From Actinopolymorpha pittospori (GTDB lineage Bacteria; Actinomycetota; Actinomycetes; Propionibacteriales; Actinopolymorphaceae), in NCBI RefSeq assembly GCF_014873875.1, contig NZ_JADBEM010000001.1:8928001-8992000 (forward strand): a stretch of DNA of 64,000 bases. Direction: 5' to 3'. A model generated the notes under the pieces. That model saw only the letters and a program-made list of their open reading frames with translations, was not told the origin of the DNA and searched no databases. Below are positions 52,619 to 61,526 of this stretch, piece by piece. Positions within the stretch are counted from its first letter, which is position 1; every line of letters begins with the position of its first letter. A program made the translations under genes and the position numbers.

Positions 52619-53434
52619 TCAGCGGATGCGGCCGCCCGCGGTGACCAGCCACTCGCCCGTCTCCCAGTCCGACGGGCCGTCGTCGACGCGGTAGCACAGG
52701 TCGAACCGGATGGTCAGTCCCGGCCAGGGGTGGACGATCGGGACGACGCGGAAGATCTCCGCGAGGTCGGGGAACGTGAGCCCCTCGGGTTCGGGAAACA
52801 GCGACTCCAGCTCCGCGCGGGTCAGGTCGGTCCAGAGCGCGAACTGCCACTGCGGCTGCCTCAGCCACTGGTCGTGGACCAGCTCGAACCGGGGCTCGCG
52901 GCCGACGACGAACTCGCGGATGTCGTCGGCGAGCTCCTCCTCCGTCGACGGGAGGACGAACGGCCACTCCTCGCCGGTGGGATAGCTGTACATCGTGGAC
53001 GTCGAGGCGAGTCCACCCACCAGGTCCTGCCACCCCTTCGCCGAGGTGCGGCAGGAGGGCAGGTTCACGCCCGTGTGGTCGACCCGCTGGACGTGCCCGG
53101 CCAGGCGGCGGACCAGGTCCGCCAGCTCGACGCTGGCCGGCAGGGTCGGCGAATCGAGCGGGCCGGTACTCCCGCCCACACCGATGGACTGGCCGGTGTC
53201 GAACGCGACCTGCGGCGCGGCCACGTCGGCCAGCCGAAAATTCGTCACCGGCAGGGCGTCGACAGGCCGCGGCGGCGTGAGGGTCAGGCGGTCACCCACG
53301 CCCCCGTCCGTGCCCGCGCTTCCGGCGAGGTCGGCGTATGCCACCTCGGCGAGCAGCAGGCGCAGCTGGGCGAGGAAACCGCGCGACTCCGGCGTCTTCG
53401 GCAACAGGAAGCTGATCTCGCGGAGACGGTCCAT
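52619..53434 (-). CDS. Conserved hypothetical protein
   Basis: A 271-residue soluble protein beginning MDRLREISFLLPKTPESRGF. Notable segments are WPFVLPSTEEELADDIREFVVGREP, WQFALWTDLTRAELESLFPE and PWPGLTIRFDLCYRVDDG. I recognise no domain; the alternation of acidic helices and aromatic strands suggests an alpha/beta fold. No signal peptide or membrane helix is present. It is located just upstream of adnA on the same strand with 62 bases between, and could belong to that transcript. Confidence 0.7.
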   Translation of the reverse strand: MDRLREISFLLPKTPESRGFLAQLRLLLAEVAYADLAGSAGTDGGVGDRLTLTPPRPVDALPVTNFRLADVAAPQVAFDTGQSIGVGGSTGPLDSPTLPASVELADLVRRLAGHVQRVDHTGVNLPSCRTSAKGWQDLVGGLASTSTMYSYPTGEEWPFVLPSTEEELADDIREFVVGREPRFELVHDQWLRQPQWQFALWTDLTRAELESLFPEPEGLTFPDLAEIFRVVPIVHPWPGLTIRFDLCYRVDDGPSDWETGEWLVTAGGRIR

Positions 53435-53539
53435 GCGCCCGACCGTAGCGAAATCCAGGTGGATCCCGGGACGGCGGCCGTTCCGCCGACCACCTGCACA
53501 GCAACCGGACAGCGACCGGACAGCAACGGCACAGCAGTG

Positions 53540-53576
53540 CGCGGCCCCGGCGGTCATGTCACCCGCCGGGGCCGCG
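53540..53576. terminator. GC-rich hairpin after the ABC-2 permease gene
   Basis: A perfect 14-base-pair stem (53540-53553 with 53563-53576) and a nine-base loop, ten bases after the minus-strand stop. It lacks a T run but is placed where the exporter transcript should end. Confidence 0.65.
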
Positions 53577-53585
53577 TACCAGGGT

Positions 53586-55190
53586 TCAGCTGACCGGAAC
53601 GTCGCGGCGGCGGAAGCCGGCCACACCGGCGGCCACCAACACGACCGCGATCGCGGTCAACCAGAGCATCGGAGCGGCGGACACGTCGCCACCGGGCACC
53701 TGCGGGAGGTGGCTGAACGGCGAGAGGTCGAGCACCCCCTGCGGGAGGTCCAGAAGCGCTCCGACCTGGCCGAGCAGGAAGAACAGCGCGAGCGCTCCCC
53801 AGCTCGCGGCCGCGATCCGCGGCACCAGCCCGAACAACGCGATCGCGATGCCGGCCAGGATCCAGACGGCGGGCAGCTGCACCATCGCACCGGCGAACAC
53901 GCGCGGCAGCTGGCCGCCGACGTCACCGGCGTTCAGGCCGTGGGCAAGGCCGGCCATGAGGCCGGCGACCGCGAGCGCGACCGTCGGACCGAGCAGGGCG
54001 AAGACGATGTGGCTCGCCGCCCATCGGTAGCGCGACACCGCCGTACCCAACACGGGTTCGGCCCGCATCGCGGTCTCCTCCGACCGCAGCCGCAGGGTCG
54101 CCTGGACGGCATAGCCTGCCGCGGCCACACCGACGAAGCCCATCGTTCCGGCGAGGGTCGCATCGACGAGGCCTGCGGAGCCCCCGAGCCGGGCGAACAT
54201 CTCCTCGAGCTGCGGGTTGTCGGTCAGGATGTCGCGGACGCCGTAGGCGATGCTGCCGAACACCAGGCCGAGCGCGGCGAGTCCGATCGACCAGCCGAGC
54301 AACAGCCCCCGGTGCAGCCGCCACGCCAGCGCGAACGGGCTGCGCAGTGCGGGCGAGGCTTCCGCGGGTCCGAGGGACGGCGGCAGCAGACCGGCGCCGA
54401 GATCTCGACGGGCCGACAGTGCGGCCGCGGCCACGGTGAGCACCACGGCGAGACCCGCCGCGAGCGCGATCACCCACCACCGTTCGTCGTCGTACGCCCT
54501 GATCGCGTGCGACCAGCCGATCGGCGAGAGCCAGGACAGCCACGCCGCACCGGACCCCTCGCCGCCGATGTCGCCCGCGACGCGGAGAACGAACGCCACG
54601 CCGAGGGCGCCCAGCGCGATCCCGCGGGCCGCTCCCGCGCCCTCGGTGAGCTGCGCGGCGAGACCACCGACGACGGCGAAGACGCATCCGGACATCGCGA
54701 AGCTCAACGCGAACGCGAACGACCCGGCGGCCGGAAGGTTCTGGCTCATCATGCCGAGGCCGAGCAGCAGCGCGAGCAGGATGTTGGCTCCGAACGCCAC
54801 GATCAGCGCGGCGGCGAGCCCGGCCTGCCGACCGAGCACGGTGGCGCCGAGGAGTTCACGCCGGCCCGCCTCCTCCTCGGTCCGGGTGTGCCGGATGACC
54901 ATGAGCAGGCTGATCAGGCCGAGCACGATGGGAACGAACCCGGCGCGCTGGGCGACCAGGCCGCCGATGCTCGGGTCGTAGAGCGGCCCGTAGAGAGCGA
55001 GGAACGTCGGGTTGGTGCCGCTCGTGGTGGCATACTGCAGCCGGCCGGCCGCCGTCGGATAGGCGGCCTCGGTGGCCGAGACGTAGCTGATCGGGACGAC
55101 GACCAGCAGCAGGAGCCAGACCGGCAGGATGAAGCGGTCCCGGCGCAGGATCAGCCGGACGAGCTTCCCGGTTCCGACCAGGGCGTTCAT
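53586..55190 (-). CDS. ABC-2 type exporter permease (two-repeat)
   Basis: A 534-residue membrane protein with about twelve hydrophobic helices in two similar halves, each starting with a helix after a basic segment (RDRFILPVWLLLLVVVPI; LAWRLHRGLLLGWSIGLAAL). Between them lies WLSWLSPIGWSHAIRAYDDERWW, a motif common in actinobacterial ABC-2 multidrug/polyketide exporters. It overlaps the ATPase gene (ATGA). The MarR/GbsR-type regulator upstream supports a drug or antibiotic efflux role; the substrate is unknown. Confidence 0.88.
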   Translation of the reverse strand: MNALVGTGKLVRLILRRDRFILPVWLLLLVVVPISYVSATEAAYPTAAGRLQYATTSGTNPTFLALYGPLYDPSIGGLVAQRAGFVPIVLGLISLLMVIRHTRTEEEAGRRELLGATVLGRQAGLAAALIVAFGANILLALLLGLGMMSQNLPAAGSFAFALSFAMSGCVFAVVGGLAAQLTEGAGAARGIALGALGVAFVLRVAGDIGGEGSGAAWLSWLSPIGWSHAIRAYDDERWWVIALAAGLAVVLTVAAAALSARRDLGAGLLPPSLGPAEASPALRSPFALAWRLHRGLLLGWSIGLAALGLVFGSIAYGVRDILTDNPQLEEMFARLGGSAGLVDATLAGTMGFVGVAAAGYAVQATLRLRSEETAMRAEPVLGTAVSRYRWAASHIVFALLGPTVALAVAGLMAGLAHGLNAGDVGGQLPRVFAGAMVQLPAVWILAGIAIALFGLVPRIAAASWGALALFFLLGQVGALLDLPQGVLDLSPFSHLPQVPGGDVSAAPMLWLTAIAVVLVAAGVAGFRRRDVPVS

Positions 55191-56107
55191 CGCGCCACCG
55201 CCTGCGGCTGCGAGCCGGTGAGGTCGTCCTGGTAGTGCCGCAGGAAGAGCTCCTCGAGCGTGGGCGGCTGGCTGGTGAGGCTCCGCAGGCCGGAGCGCGT
55301 CAGCTCGGTCATCAGCGCGTCGAGCTGGCTGGTGTCGACCTCGCAGCGCACCCTGGTGCCGTCGACCTCCAGGTTGTGGATGCCGGGCAGCCGGTCCAGA
55401 GCGTTCGGTGGGGTGGCGAGGTCGGCCGAGATCGACGTACGGGTGAGGTGGCGAAGCTCGGCGAGCGTCCCGGTCTCGACGGTGTGCCCGTTGCGGATGA
55501 TGCTCACCCGGTCGCACAGGACCTCGACCTCGGCGAGGATGTGGCTGGAGAGGAGGACCGTCCGCCCACGGTCCCGCTCCTCCAGCACACACCGCTGGAA
55601 GACCTCCTCCATCAGCGGGTCCAGGCCGGAGGTGGGTTCGTCGAGCACCAACAGCTCGACGTCGGAGGCGAGCGCGGCGACCAGGCCGACCTTCTGCCGG
55701 TTGCCCTTGGAGTAGGCGCGCCCCTTCTTCTTGGGGTCGAGCTCGAAGCGCTCGAGCAGCTCGGACCGACGCTTCGGGTTCAGGCCGCCACGAAGCCGCC
55801 CGAGCAGGTCGATCACCTCTCCGCCGGAGAGGTTGGGCCACAGGGTGACGTCACCTGGGACGTACGCCAGCCGCCGGTGCAGCTCGGTGGCGTCCCGCCA
55901 GGGGTCACCGCCGAGCAGTTCGACCCGGCCCGCGTCGGCGCGCAGCAGGCCGAGCAGGATCCGGATCGTGGTGGATTTCCCCGCCCCGTTGGGGCCGAGG
56001 AAGCCGTGCACTTCACCGGCCCGGATGGAGAGGTCGAGCTCGTCCAGGGCGCGGGTTCGGCCGAAGTTCTTGCACAGGCCGGACACGGAAATGGCAAGGT
56101 CAGTCAT
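55187..56107 (-). CDS. ABC exporter ATP-binding protein
   Basis: A 306-residue DrrA-type ATPase: Walker A GPNGAGKSTTIRI, the signature region YSKGNRQKVGLVAAL (a degenerate LSGGQ seen in this subgroup), Walker B LLVLDEPTSGLDPLMEE and the switch His in LLSSHILAEVE. The C-terminal ~90 residues are the family's accessory domain. The ATG at 56107 has GAGGAATC upstream. It is coupled to the permease gene and divergently regulated with the MarR-type gene. Confidence 0.92.
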   Translation of the reverse strand: MTDLAISVSGLCKNFGRTRALDELDLSIRAGEVHGFLGPNGAGKSTTIRILLGLLRADAGRVELLGGDPWRDATELHRRLAYVPGDVTLWPNLSGGEVIDLLGRLRGGLNPKRRSELLERFELDPKKKGRAYSKGNRQKVGLVAALASDVELLVLDEPTSGLDPLMEEVFQRCVLEERDRGRTVLLSSHILAEVEVLCDRVSIIRNGHTVETGTLAELRHLTRTSISADLATPPNALDRLPGIHNLEVDGTRVRCEVDTSQLDALMTELTRSGLRSLTSQPPTLEELFLRHYQDDLTGSQPQAVAR

Positions 56108-56366
56108 GGAGATTCCTCGCGGTGAGTGTGGTGCGAGTGTGGAGAGATTCGGCGGAGCGAGCCCTCCCGCCGTTTCGCCGTACGGCATCTGTGTGCCGCA
56201 GACGGATCCGGCGGTCCGTGACGTGAGGGGCTTCCGCGACGTGGGGGCGCCTTCGTGAGGAGCACCCGACCTGGGTGTCGAGCTTGATGGACACCCGCTG
56301 GGTGGCCAGAGACCGTTCCCCGTCGAGTTCGTCAGGGGCGGTCAGCGGCCGGGCGACCCGGCTGGA

Positions 56367-56633
56367 TCAGAGTCGCTTGGGAGTGGTCAGCCGGCCGGGC
56401 GGTCCCGACGCGACGTTCCACTGGGCGGCGCACGAACACCAACGTCCGTCCGTGCCGCGGTGACTGTGCCGGTAGGTGTGTCGGCAGTTGTGTCGGTGGC
56501 TGGACCGGTGAGTGGACCGGTTGCGGTCACCGCACAGGTGACCGGGTACGACGTGGCCCGACTCCGGATCCACACCGTGGGTGAAAGCATCGACAAACCG
56601 CCGCGGTAACGCGGCGACCTGGACCGTGCTCAT
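56367..56633 (-). CDS. Small Cys/His-rich hypothetical protein
   Basis: An 88-residue frame with a good AAGGAG site before the ATG. The middle is striking: GHLCGDRNRSTHRSSHRHNC, then RHTYRHSHR and WCSCAAQW, giving many His and four to five Cys residues that could bind metal. An overlapping frame of 69 codons is also open, so coding is uncertain. It contains one TTA codon. It lies between the divergent promoter and the ABC exporter genes, on the same strand as the exporter. No family is recognised. Confidence 0.35.
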   Translation of the reverse strand: MSTVQVAALPRRFVDAFTHGVDPESGHVVPGHLCGDRNRSTHRSSHRHNCRHTYRHSHRGTDGRWCSCAAQWNVASGPPGRLTTPKRL

Positions 56634-56692
56634 CACGCCTCTCCTTGGTTGCGCCCGTCGTGCCCCACCGGCGAGCCGTCTCGACCGGCCTT

Positions 56693-56747
56693 TTTCAGGG
56701 CGAGCGTCTCGACGGTACACTAGATTCACAACTTCGTGAAACAAGTT
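56693..56747. promoter_or_regulatory. Divergent promoter with overlapping inverted repeats (MarR/GbsR operator)
   Basis: Two palindromes overlap: TTCAC-N6-GTGAA (56725-56740) and AACTT-N8-AAGTT (56730-56747). On the plus strand a possible -10 TACACT (56716-56721) abuts the first, with TTTCAG 17 bases upstream. On the minus strand TTGTTT and TAGTGT with a 16-base spacer flank the same region. The operator would control both the regulator and the exporter. Confidence 0.65.
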
Positions 56748-56854
56748 AAGTGGGTAAAGTTCGACGGACGCCGGAAGCAGCGGTCACGGGGCGCGTGAGG
56801 TACGGCGTACGCAGGCACGACGCAGCAGCCGTACGCGGGAAACAGGGAGCAACC

Positions 56855-57370
56855 GTGACGAAGGACACACCGCCGCGGGACGAGGAAGCGGTCCGACGGT
56901 ACGTCGAGCACATGGCGATGATCCTCGACGACCTCGGGGTCCCGCGCATGCCGGCCCGGGTGCTCATGACGATGATGGTGAGCGACGCGCCCTCGCTCAC
57001 CGCGTCCGATCTCGCCGACCTGCTCGAGGTCAGCCCGGCCGCCATCTCCGGAGCGGTGCGCTACCTCCTGCACGTCACGCTGATCGCGCGGCTGCCGGAG
57101 CCGGGGTCACGCAGCTATCGGTACTACCTTCCCGACGACCTGTGGTACGAAGCGGCCTTCACCAGACGGCCCATGCTTTTGTCCATCGCGGATCTCAGCG
57201 ACGAGGGCGCCAAGGCGCTCGGGGGCGCCGCCACGCCGTCCGGGCGCAGGGTCGAGGAGATGACCAGGTTCTATCGCTTCATCAACCAGGAACTCGACGG
57301 GCTGATGGACAGGTGGCAGAGGTACAAGGCCGGCGCCGAGGAGGTGGACCGGGAGTCCCGACCCGCCTGA
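56855..57370 (+). CDS. MarR/GbsR-type transcriptional regulator
   Basis: A 171-residue winged-helix regulator. The DNA-binding part reads PRMPARVLMTMMVSDAPSLTASDLADLLEVSPAAISGAVRYLL, here cited only in outline; the wing is LIARLPEPGSRSYRYYLPDD. The C-terminus is a dimerising helix ending in a basic, acidic-mixed tail. Sequence layout follows the GbsR-like branch of the MarR group. The GTG at 56855 has GGGAGC upstream. It is divergent from the ABC exporter and probably represses it until a drug-like ligand binds. Confidence 0.88.
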   Translation: MTKDTPPRDEEAVRRYVEHMAMILDDLGVPRMPARVLMTMMVSDAPSLTASDLADLLEVSPAAISGAVRYLLHVTLIARLPEPGSRSYRYYLPDDLWYEAAFTRRPMLLSIADLSDEGAKALGGAATPSGRRVEEMTRFYRFINQELDGLMDRWQRYKAGAEEVDRESRPA

Positions 57371-57435
57371 CAAGGAGACCCTGACAAGGGGATCCCACCG
57401 GGGATCGCACCGGGGGACCGGGGAGGGCGGGGCGC

Positions 57436-57747
57436 TCAGGCGTCGCTGCCGCCCCCCCAGCGGGCCCGCGTCATGTCGACGCGGTCGCCCGCCGGACCAC
57501 GAAACGGCGCACCTTCCGCGCGCAGCATCCGCACGGCCTCGCCGGCATGGCAGTCGGCGGGTCGTCCGTCCGCACGGACGACCCGCCACCAGGGCACACC
57601 ACCGCCGTAGTGCGACATGACCCAGCCGACCTGGCGCGGGCCACCCGCACCGAGGTACTCGGCGATGTCGCCGTAGGCCATCACCGAACCGGGCGGGATG
57701 GCCTCCACGACGGAGAGAACCCGCTCGACGTACTCCTCCGAGGGCAT
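57436..57747 (-). CDS. Alkyltransferase-like protein (MGMT family, Cys replaced by Trp)
   Basis: A 103-residue protein with the DNA-binding half of O6-alkylguanine transferases (IPPGSVMAYGDIAEYLG, then RQVGWVMSHY). The alkyl-acceptor motif PCHRV reads P52-W-W-R-V, so the acceptor Cys is replaced by Trp53 and His by Trp54. ATL proteins (PWHRV) bind O6-alkylguanine and hand the lesion to nucleotide excision repair without removing the alkyl group. It is 18 bases upstream of no further gene on its side except moeZ, whose stop-to-start order places ATL downstream. The position matches Rv3204 in mycobacteria. Confidence 0.9.
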   Translation of the reverse strand: MPSEEYVERVLSVVEAIPPGSVMAYGDIAEYLGAGGPRQVGWVMSHYGGGVPWWRVVRADGRPADCHAGEAVRMLRAEGAPFRGPAGDRVDMTRARWGGGSDA

Positions 57748-57764
57748 CAGCGGGTGTGACGTCT

Positions 57765-58937
57765 TTAGTAGGAGGGCTTGTCGGGCTCGATCTGGTTGAC
57801 CCAGGCGAGCACCCCGCCGGCCACGTGCACCGCGTCGGCGAAGCCCGCGCCCTTGGCCGCGGCGAGCGCCTCGGCCGAGCGGCCACCGACCTTGCAGTGC
57901 AGGACGACCTGCTTGTCCTTGGGCAGCTTCTCGAACGCCTCACCGGTCAGGAACTCACCCTTGGGGATGAGTACCGAGCCCGGGATGTTGACGATCTCGT
58001 ACTCGTTGCGCTCGCGCACGTCGACCAGGACGAAGTCGCGCTCGCCCCGCTCCCGCGCGTCGAGCCACCCCTTCAGGGTGCGTACGTCGATGGTCGAGTC
58101 CACAACAGCCTCCGCCGCTTCGTCGGAAATGACACCGCAGAACGCTTCGTAGTCGATCAGCTCGGTGACCGGTGCGGTGTCGGGGTCCCGGTTGACCTTG
58201 AGCTCGCGCCAGCTCATCTCCAGCGCGTCGAAGACCAGCAGCCGGCCGATGAGGGGGTCGCCGATACCGGTGATGAGCTTGATCGCCTCGTTGACCATCA
58301 CCGAGCCGATGGAGGCGCACAGGACGCCGAGCACGCCACCCTCGGCGCAGGACGGAACCATGCCGGGCGGCGGGGGCTCGGGGTAGAGGTCGCGGTAGTG
58401 CGGGCCGTGCTCGGCCCAGAACACGCTGACCTGGCCCTCGAAGCGGAAGATCGAGCCCCAGACGTAGGGCTTGCCGAGGATGACGGCCGCGTCGTTCACG
58501 AGGTAACGCGTCGCGAAGTTGTCGGTGCCGTCGAGAATCAGGTCGTAGTCGGCGAAGATCGTCAACGCGTTGGAGGAGTCGAGGCGCTCCTCGTGCAGGT
58601 TGACCTTGACGTAGGGGTTGATCTCCGCGATCGACTCCTTGGCGGAGACGGCCTTGGGCTTGCCCACGTCGCTCTGGCCGTGGATGACCTGGCGCTGCAG
58701 GTTGGACTCGTCCACGACGTCGAAGTCGACGATGCCGAGCGTGCCGACGCCGGCCGCGGCGAGGTAGAGCAGGGCGGGGCTGCCGAGCCCGCCGGCCCCG
58801 ATAACGAGGACCTTGGCGTTCTTCAGGCGCTTCTGCCCGTCCATCCCGACCTCGGGGATGATGATGTGCCGGGAGTACCGGCGCACCTCGTCGACGCTGA
58901 GGTCGGGGGCTGGCTCGACAAGCGGCGGCACGGACAC
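57765..58937 (-). CDS. moeZ: Adenylyltransferase/sulfurtransferase MoeZ (MoeB + rhodanese)
   Basis: A 390-residue fusion. The E1/MoeB domain has VLVIGAGGLGSPALLYLAAAG, the adenylating site IVDFDVVDESNLQRQVIHG, and the DGTDNFATRYLVND and SIFRFEGQVSVF segments. The C-terminal rhodanese domain carries the persulfide-forming Cys in VVLHCKVGGRSAEA. MoeZ adenylates and thiocarboxylates small sulfur carriers such as MoaD and CysO, feeding molybdopterin, cysteine and some natural-product routes. The GTG at 58937 has GAGGAG ahead and gives the usual protein length; longer starts are not needed. Confidence 0.95.
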   Translation of the reverse strand: MSVPPLVEPAPDLSVDEVRRYSRHIIIPEVGMDGQKRLKNAKVLVIGAGGLGSPALLYLAAAGVGTLGIVDFDVVDESNLQRQVIHGQSDVGKPKAVSAKESIAEINPYVKVNLHEERLDSSNALTIFADYDLILDGTDNFATRYLVNDAAVILGKPYVWGSIFRFEGQVSVFWAEHGPHYRDLYPEPPPPGMVPSCAEGGVLGVLCASIGSVMVNEAIKLITGIGDPLIGRLLVFDALEMSWRELKVNRDPDTAPVTELIDYEAFCGVISDEAAEAVVDSTIDVRTLKGWLDARERGERDFVLVDVRERNEYEIVNIPGSVLIPKGEFLTGEAFEKLPKDKQVVLHCKVGGRSAEALAAAKGAGFADAVHVAGGVLAWVNQIEPDKPSY

Positions 58938-59254
58938 GACTGACTCCTCAGATTGTCGGGATCCCTCTTCGGCAGCAACCACCGGTTTGCCTTCCATGTT
59001 CCCGCGACCCCTCGGTGGCCCGACGCCCGGCCCGGTCCCGGTGAGCCGACCGGCTCGGTCCGAGGTGACCATCGGGCCGGGCCGGTGGCACGAACCGTAG
59101 TGGGACGGGGCGGATCCGGTGGGCGCAGCGGCCGGAAATCCTCTGGAAAGTGCCGGAAAATCACCAACTCGACAGCCGAAACAGGGCCGCGACCGGGCGG
59201 AGGGGCCACGGCCGGACCAGCCGAACGGGCCGGCCCGCGCTCCGTGGCCGGGGA

Positions 59255-60103
59255 TCAGGAGGTGCGCGCCTCCGGCGGGTCGAGCAGTCCGGCGTCGTGG
59301 GCGAGGAGCGCGATCTGGACCCGGTTGTTGAGGTCGAGCTTGGTCAGGATCCGCGAGACGTGGGTCTTCACCGTCGAGACGCTGAGGTGGAGGCTGGCGC
59401 CGATCTCGGCGTTCGACTGTCCCTGCCCGACCGCGACGGCGACCTGTCGCTCCCGTTCGTTGAGCAGTGCCAGCCGCTCACGTGCGCCGGTGCGCCGCAG
59501 GTCGGCGCCGGAGTCGGCCACCCGGTCCATGAGCCGGCGGGTCACCGTCGGGGACAGGACCGGCTCCCCCGACGCGACCCGGCGTACGGCGGCGACGATC
59601 TCCGCCGGCGGGGTGTCCTTGAGGACGAACCCGGCGGCCCCCACGCGCAACGCCCGGAGGACGTGGGCGTCGGCGTCAAAGGTGGTCAGGACGACGACCT
59701 CGGGGGCATCCGGTCGGGAGCGCAGCACCTCGGTGGCCGTCAGCCCGTCCATCGTCGGCATCCGGATGTCCATCAGGACGACGTCGGGTACGTGGCGGGC
59801 GACCATGGCCGCCACCTGCGTGCCGTCCGCCGCCTCCCCCACCACCTGGATGTCCGGGGCGCCGCCCAGCATCATCGCGAGGCCGGCGCGCAGCAACGGG
59901 TCGTCGTCGACGATGAGAACGCGGATCACACCGGCCACGGACGAACCCGCCCCACCGGCGGACCCGGCCGCGTCGACGGACCCGGCCGCGTCGACGGACC
60001 CGGCCGCGTCGACGGACCCGGCCGCGTCGTCGGCCCGGTCGGCGGACTCGGTGTCGGCGGGCCCCGATGTCCAGGGAGTCCCGGAGGTCTCTGGGGTGGT
60101 CAT
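59255..60103 (-). CDS. NarL-type response regulator (REC + LuxR HTH)
   Basis: A 282-residue protein with a receiver domain (RVLIVDDDPLLRAGL, phospho-Asp in DVVLMDIRMP, the Lys in FVLKDTPPAE) and a C-terminal LuxR helix-turn-helix (LNERERQVAVAVGQGQSNAEI, then STVKTHVSRIL). About 55 residues precede the receiver and include four VDAAGS-like repeats, which is unusual; a GTG just before VIRVLIVDDD could be the true start. The ATG at 60103 overlaps the kinase stop (ATGA), supporting the longer form. It is the partner of the upstream kinase. Confidence 0.93.
   Translation of the reverse strand: MTTPETSGTPWTSGPADTESADRADDAAGSVDAAGSVDAAGSVDAAGSAGGAGSSVAGVIRVLIVDDDPLLRAGLAMMLGGAPDIQVVGEAADGTQVAAMVARHVPDVVLMDIRMPTMDGLTATEVLRSRPDAPEVVVLTTFDADAHVLRALRVGAAGFVLKDTPPAEIVAAVRRVASGEPVLSPTVTRRLMDRVADSGADLRRTGARERLALLNERERQVAVAVGQGQSNAEIGASLHLSVSTVKTHVSRILTKLDLNNRVQIALLAHDAGLLDPPEARTS
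59961..60032. repeat. 18-base tandem repeat, four copies, coding
   Basis: Units GGACCCGGCCGCGTCGAC begin at 59961, 59979, 59997 and 60015; the last differs by one base. They encode V-D-A-A-G-S repeats at the N-terminus of the response regulator. Confidence 0.9.
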
Positions 60104-61347
60104 GGCGGCCACGGTAGCCAGGCCGCCAGCAGGAACCCGCCCGCGGCAGTCGGACCATGGGCGAGTCGCCCGCCGGCCTGGGACGCGCGCTCGGCGAGAC
60201 CGATCAGCCCCTGGCCGGTGCCCGGGACCTCCGCGACGAACGACGCGAGGGTGGACGCCGCAGACGCGAGGGCGCCGGAGGAAGCCGAACGACCACCGCT
60301 TCGTACGCCCGCGTCCACCGCGACGGGAGTGGCGTTGCGGACCTCGACCGTCACCCCCTGGCCCGGCGCTCCGCACACCAGGACGCCGACCTCGGCGCCC
60401 GGCGCGTGCTTGTGCGCGTTGGTCAGTCCCTCCTGGACGATCCGGTACGCCGTGCGCCCGACGCTCGCCGGGACCGGGCCCTCGACCTCGACCCGGGAGT
60501 CGACCCGCATGCCGGCCCGGACCGAGTCGGCGACGAGCGCGGGCACCTCGGCGAGCGTCGGCTGGGGTAGCTCGCCCAACGGCGCGCGGAGGACACCGAC
60601 CACCTCGCGCAGGTCCTGCAACGCCTGATGGGCGCTCTCCCGGATGACCCCGGCGGCCCGGGCGATCTCCTCAGGCGGCGCGTCCGGCCGGTACTCCAGC
60701 GCTCCGGCGTGCACGCTCAACAACGACAGCCGGTGCCCGAGGACGTCGTGCATCTCCCGGGCGATCTCCTCACGGGCGAGGTGCTGTGCCTGTTCGATCC
60801 GGAGCCGGTCCTCGACCTTCGCCCGGACAGCGCGCTCGCGGCGGGACGCCACGAGCTGTCGGCGATGCCGGACGAACAGCCCCCAGCCGATCACGCCGAG
60901 GGTCAGGACGACGGAGAGAAGGAACAGGAAGGGCACGGGCATGTCCGGTTCGGGGCGCAGCCACATGTAGATCGGCAGGGCGAGCAGGCCGAGCACGCTG
61001 ACCAGCGCGGTGACCCTGAGTGGCCGGTGCACGGCGACGGTGAAGAGCGACACCAGCTGCGCGGCGCCCACGAGTTCGGAGAAGGTCGACAAGGGCACGA
61101 GCGCGAGTGCCAGCGCGACCGGCCAGCGGCGCCGCCACCACAGCGCGGCGCAGCCGAGCGCTCCCGTGATCTGGTCCAGCGTCAGCAACCAGGGCGGAAC
61201 CGTCTGGTCGCCGATGCGCGCCTCGGCCATCCACACCCCGAAGACCACGGCCAGGAGGAACACCAGGGTGTCGACGAACCAGTCCCGCCGACTTCGACGC
61301 GACGGACGGTCCGCCAGGGGGTCGTCGGCTGTCCGCGAATCCTCCAT
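60100..61347 (-). CDS. NarL/DesK-type sensor histidine kinase
   Basis: A 415-residue membrane kinase with about five to six N-terminal helices (from VDTLVFLLAVVFGVWM to LFLLSVVLTLGVIGWGLFV), then a HisKA_3 domain with the phosphoacceptor in REEIAREMHDVLGHRLSLLS. The HATPase domain follows (N-box QEGLTNAHKHAPG; G2 GTGQGLIGLAERA). An Ala/Ser-rich insert lies inside the ATPase domain. It is coupled to the response-regulator gene downstream. The signal is unknown; the family often senses membrane or drug stress. Confidence 0.93.
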   Translation of the reverse strand: MEDSRTADDPLADRPSRRSRRDWFVDTLVFLLAVVFGVWMAEARIGDQTVPPWLLTLDQITGALGCAALWWRRRWPVALALALVPLSTFSELVGAAQLVSLFTVAVHRPLRVTALVSVLGLLALPIYMWLRPEPDMPVPFLFLLSVVLTLGVIGWGLFVRHRRQLVASRRERAVRAKVEDRLRIEQAQHLAREEIAREMHDVLGHRLSLLSVHAGALEYRPDAPPEEIARAAGVIRESAHQALQDLREVVGVLRAPLGELPQPTLAEVPALVADSVRAGMRVDSRVEVEGPVPASVGRTAYRIVQEGLTNAHKHAPGAEVGVLVCGAPGQGVTVEVRNATPVAVDAGVRSGGRSASSGALASAASTLASFVAEVPGTGQGLIGLAERASQAGGRLAHGPTAAGGFLLAAWLPWPP

Positions 61348-61526
61348 GAGCTGAGAACCTACCCGCGCGACGCGCCCGTTGGTCCGCCCGCGCGTGGGGT
61401 CGAGCCCGGGAACGCCGACGTCGGTACTTTCGGCTGACGGCGACGCGCCGCCCGGCGACTTCGGTCGACGTGGAGGGCGCCGATGACCGATGCGGCGGGC
61501 AGGCGGGCTTCCCTAGCGTCGAACGC

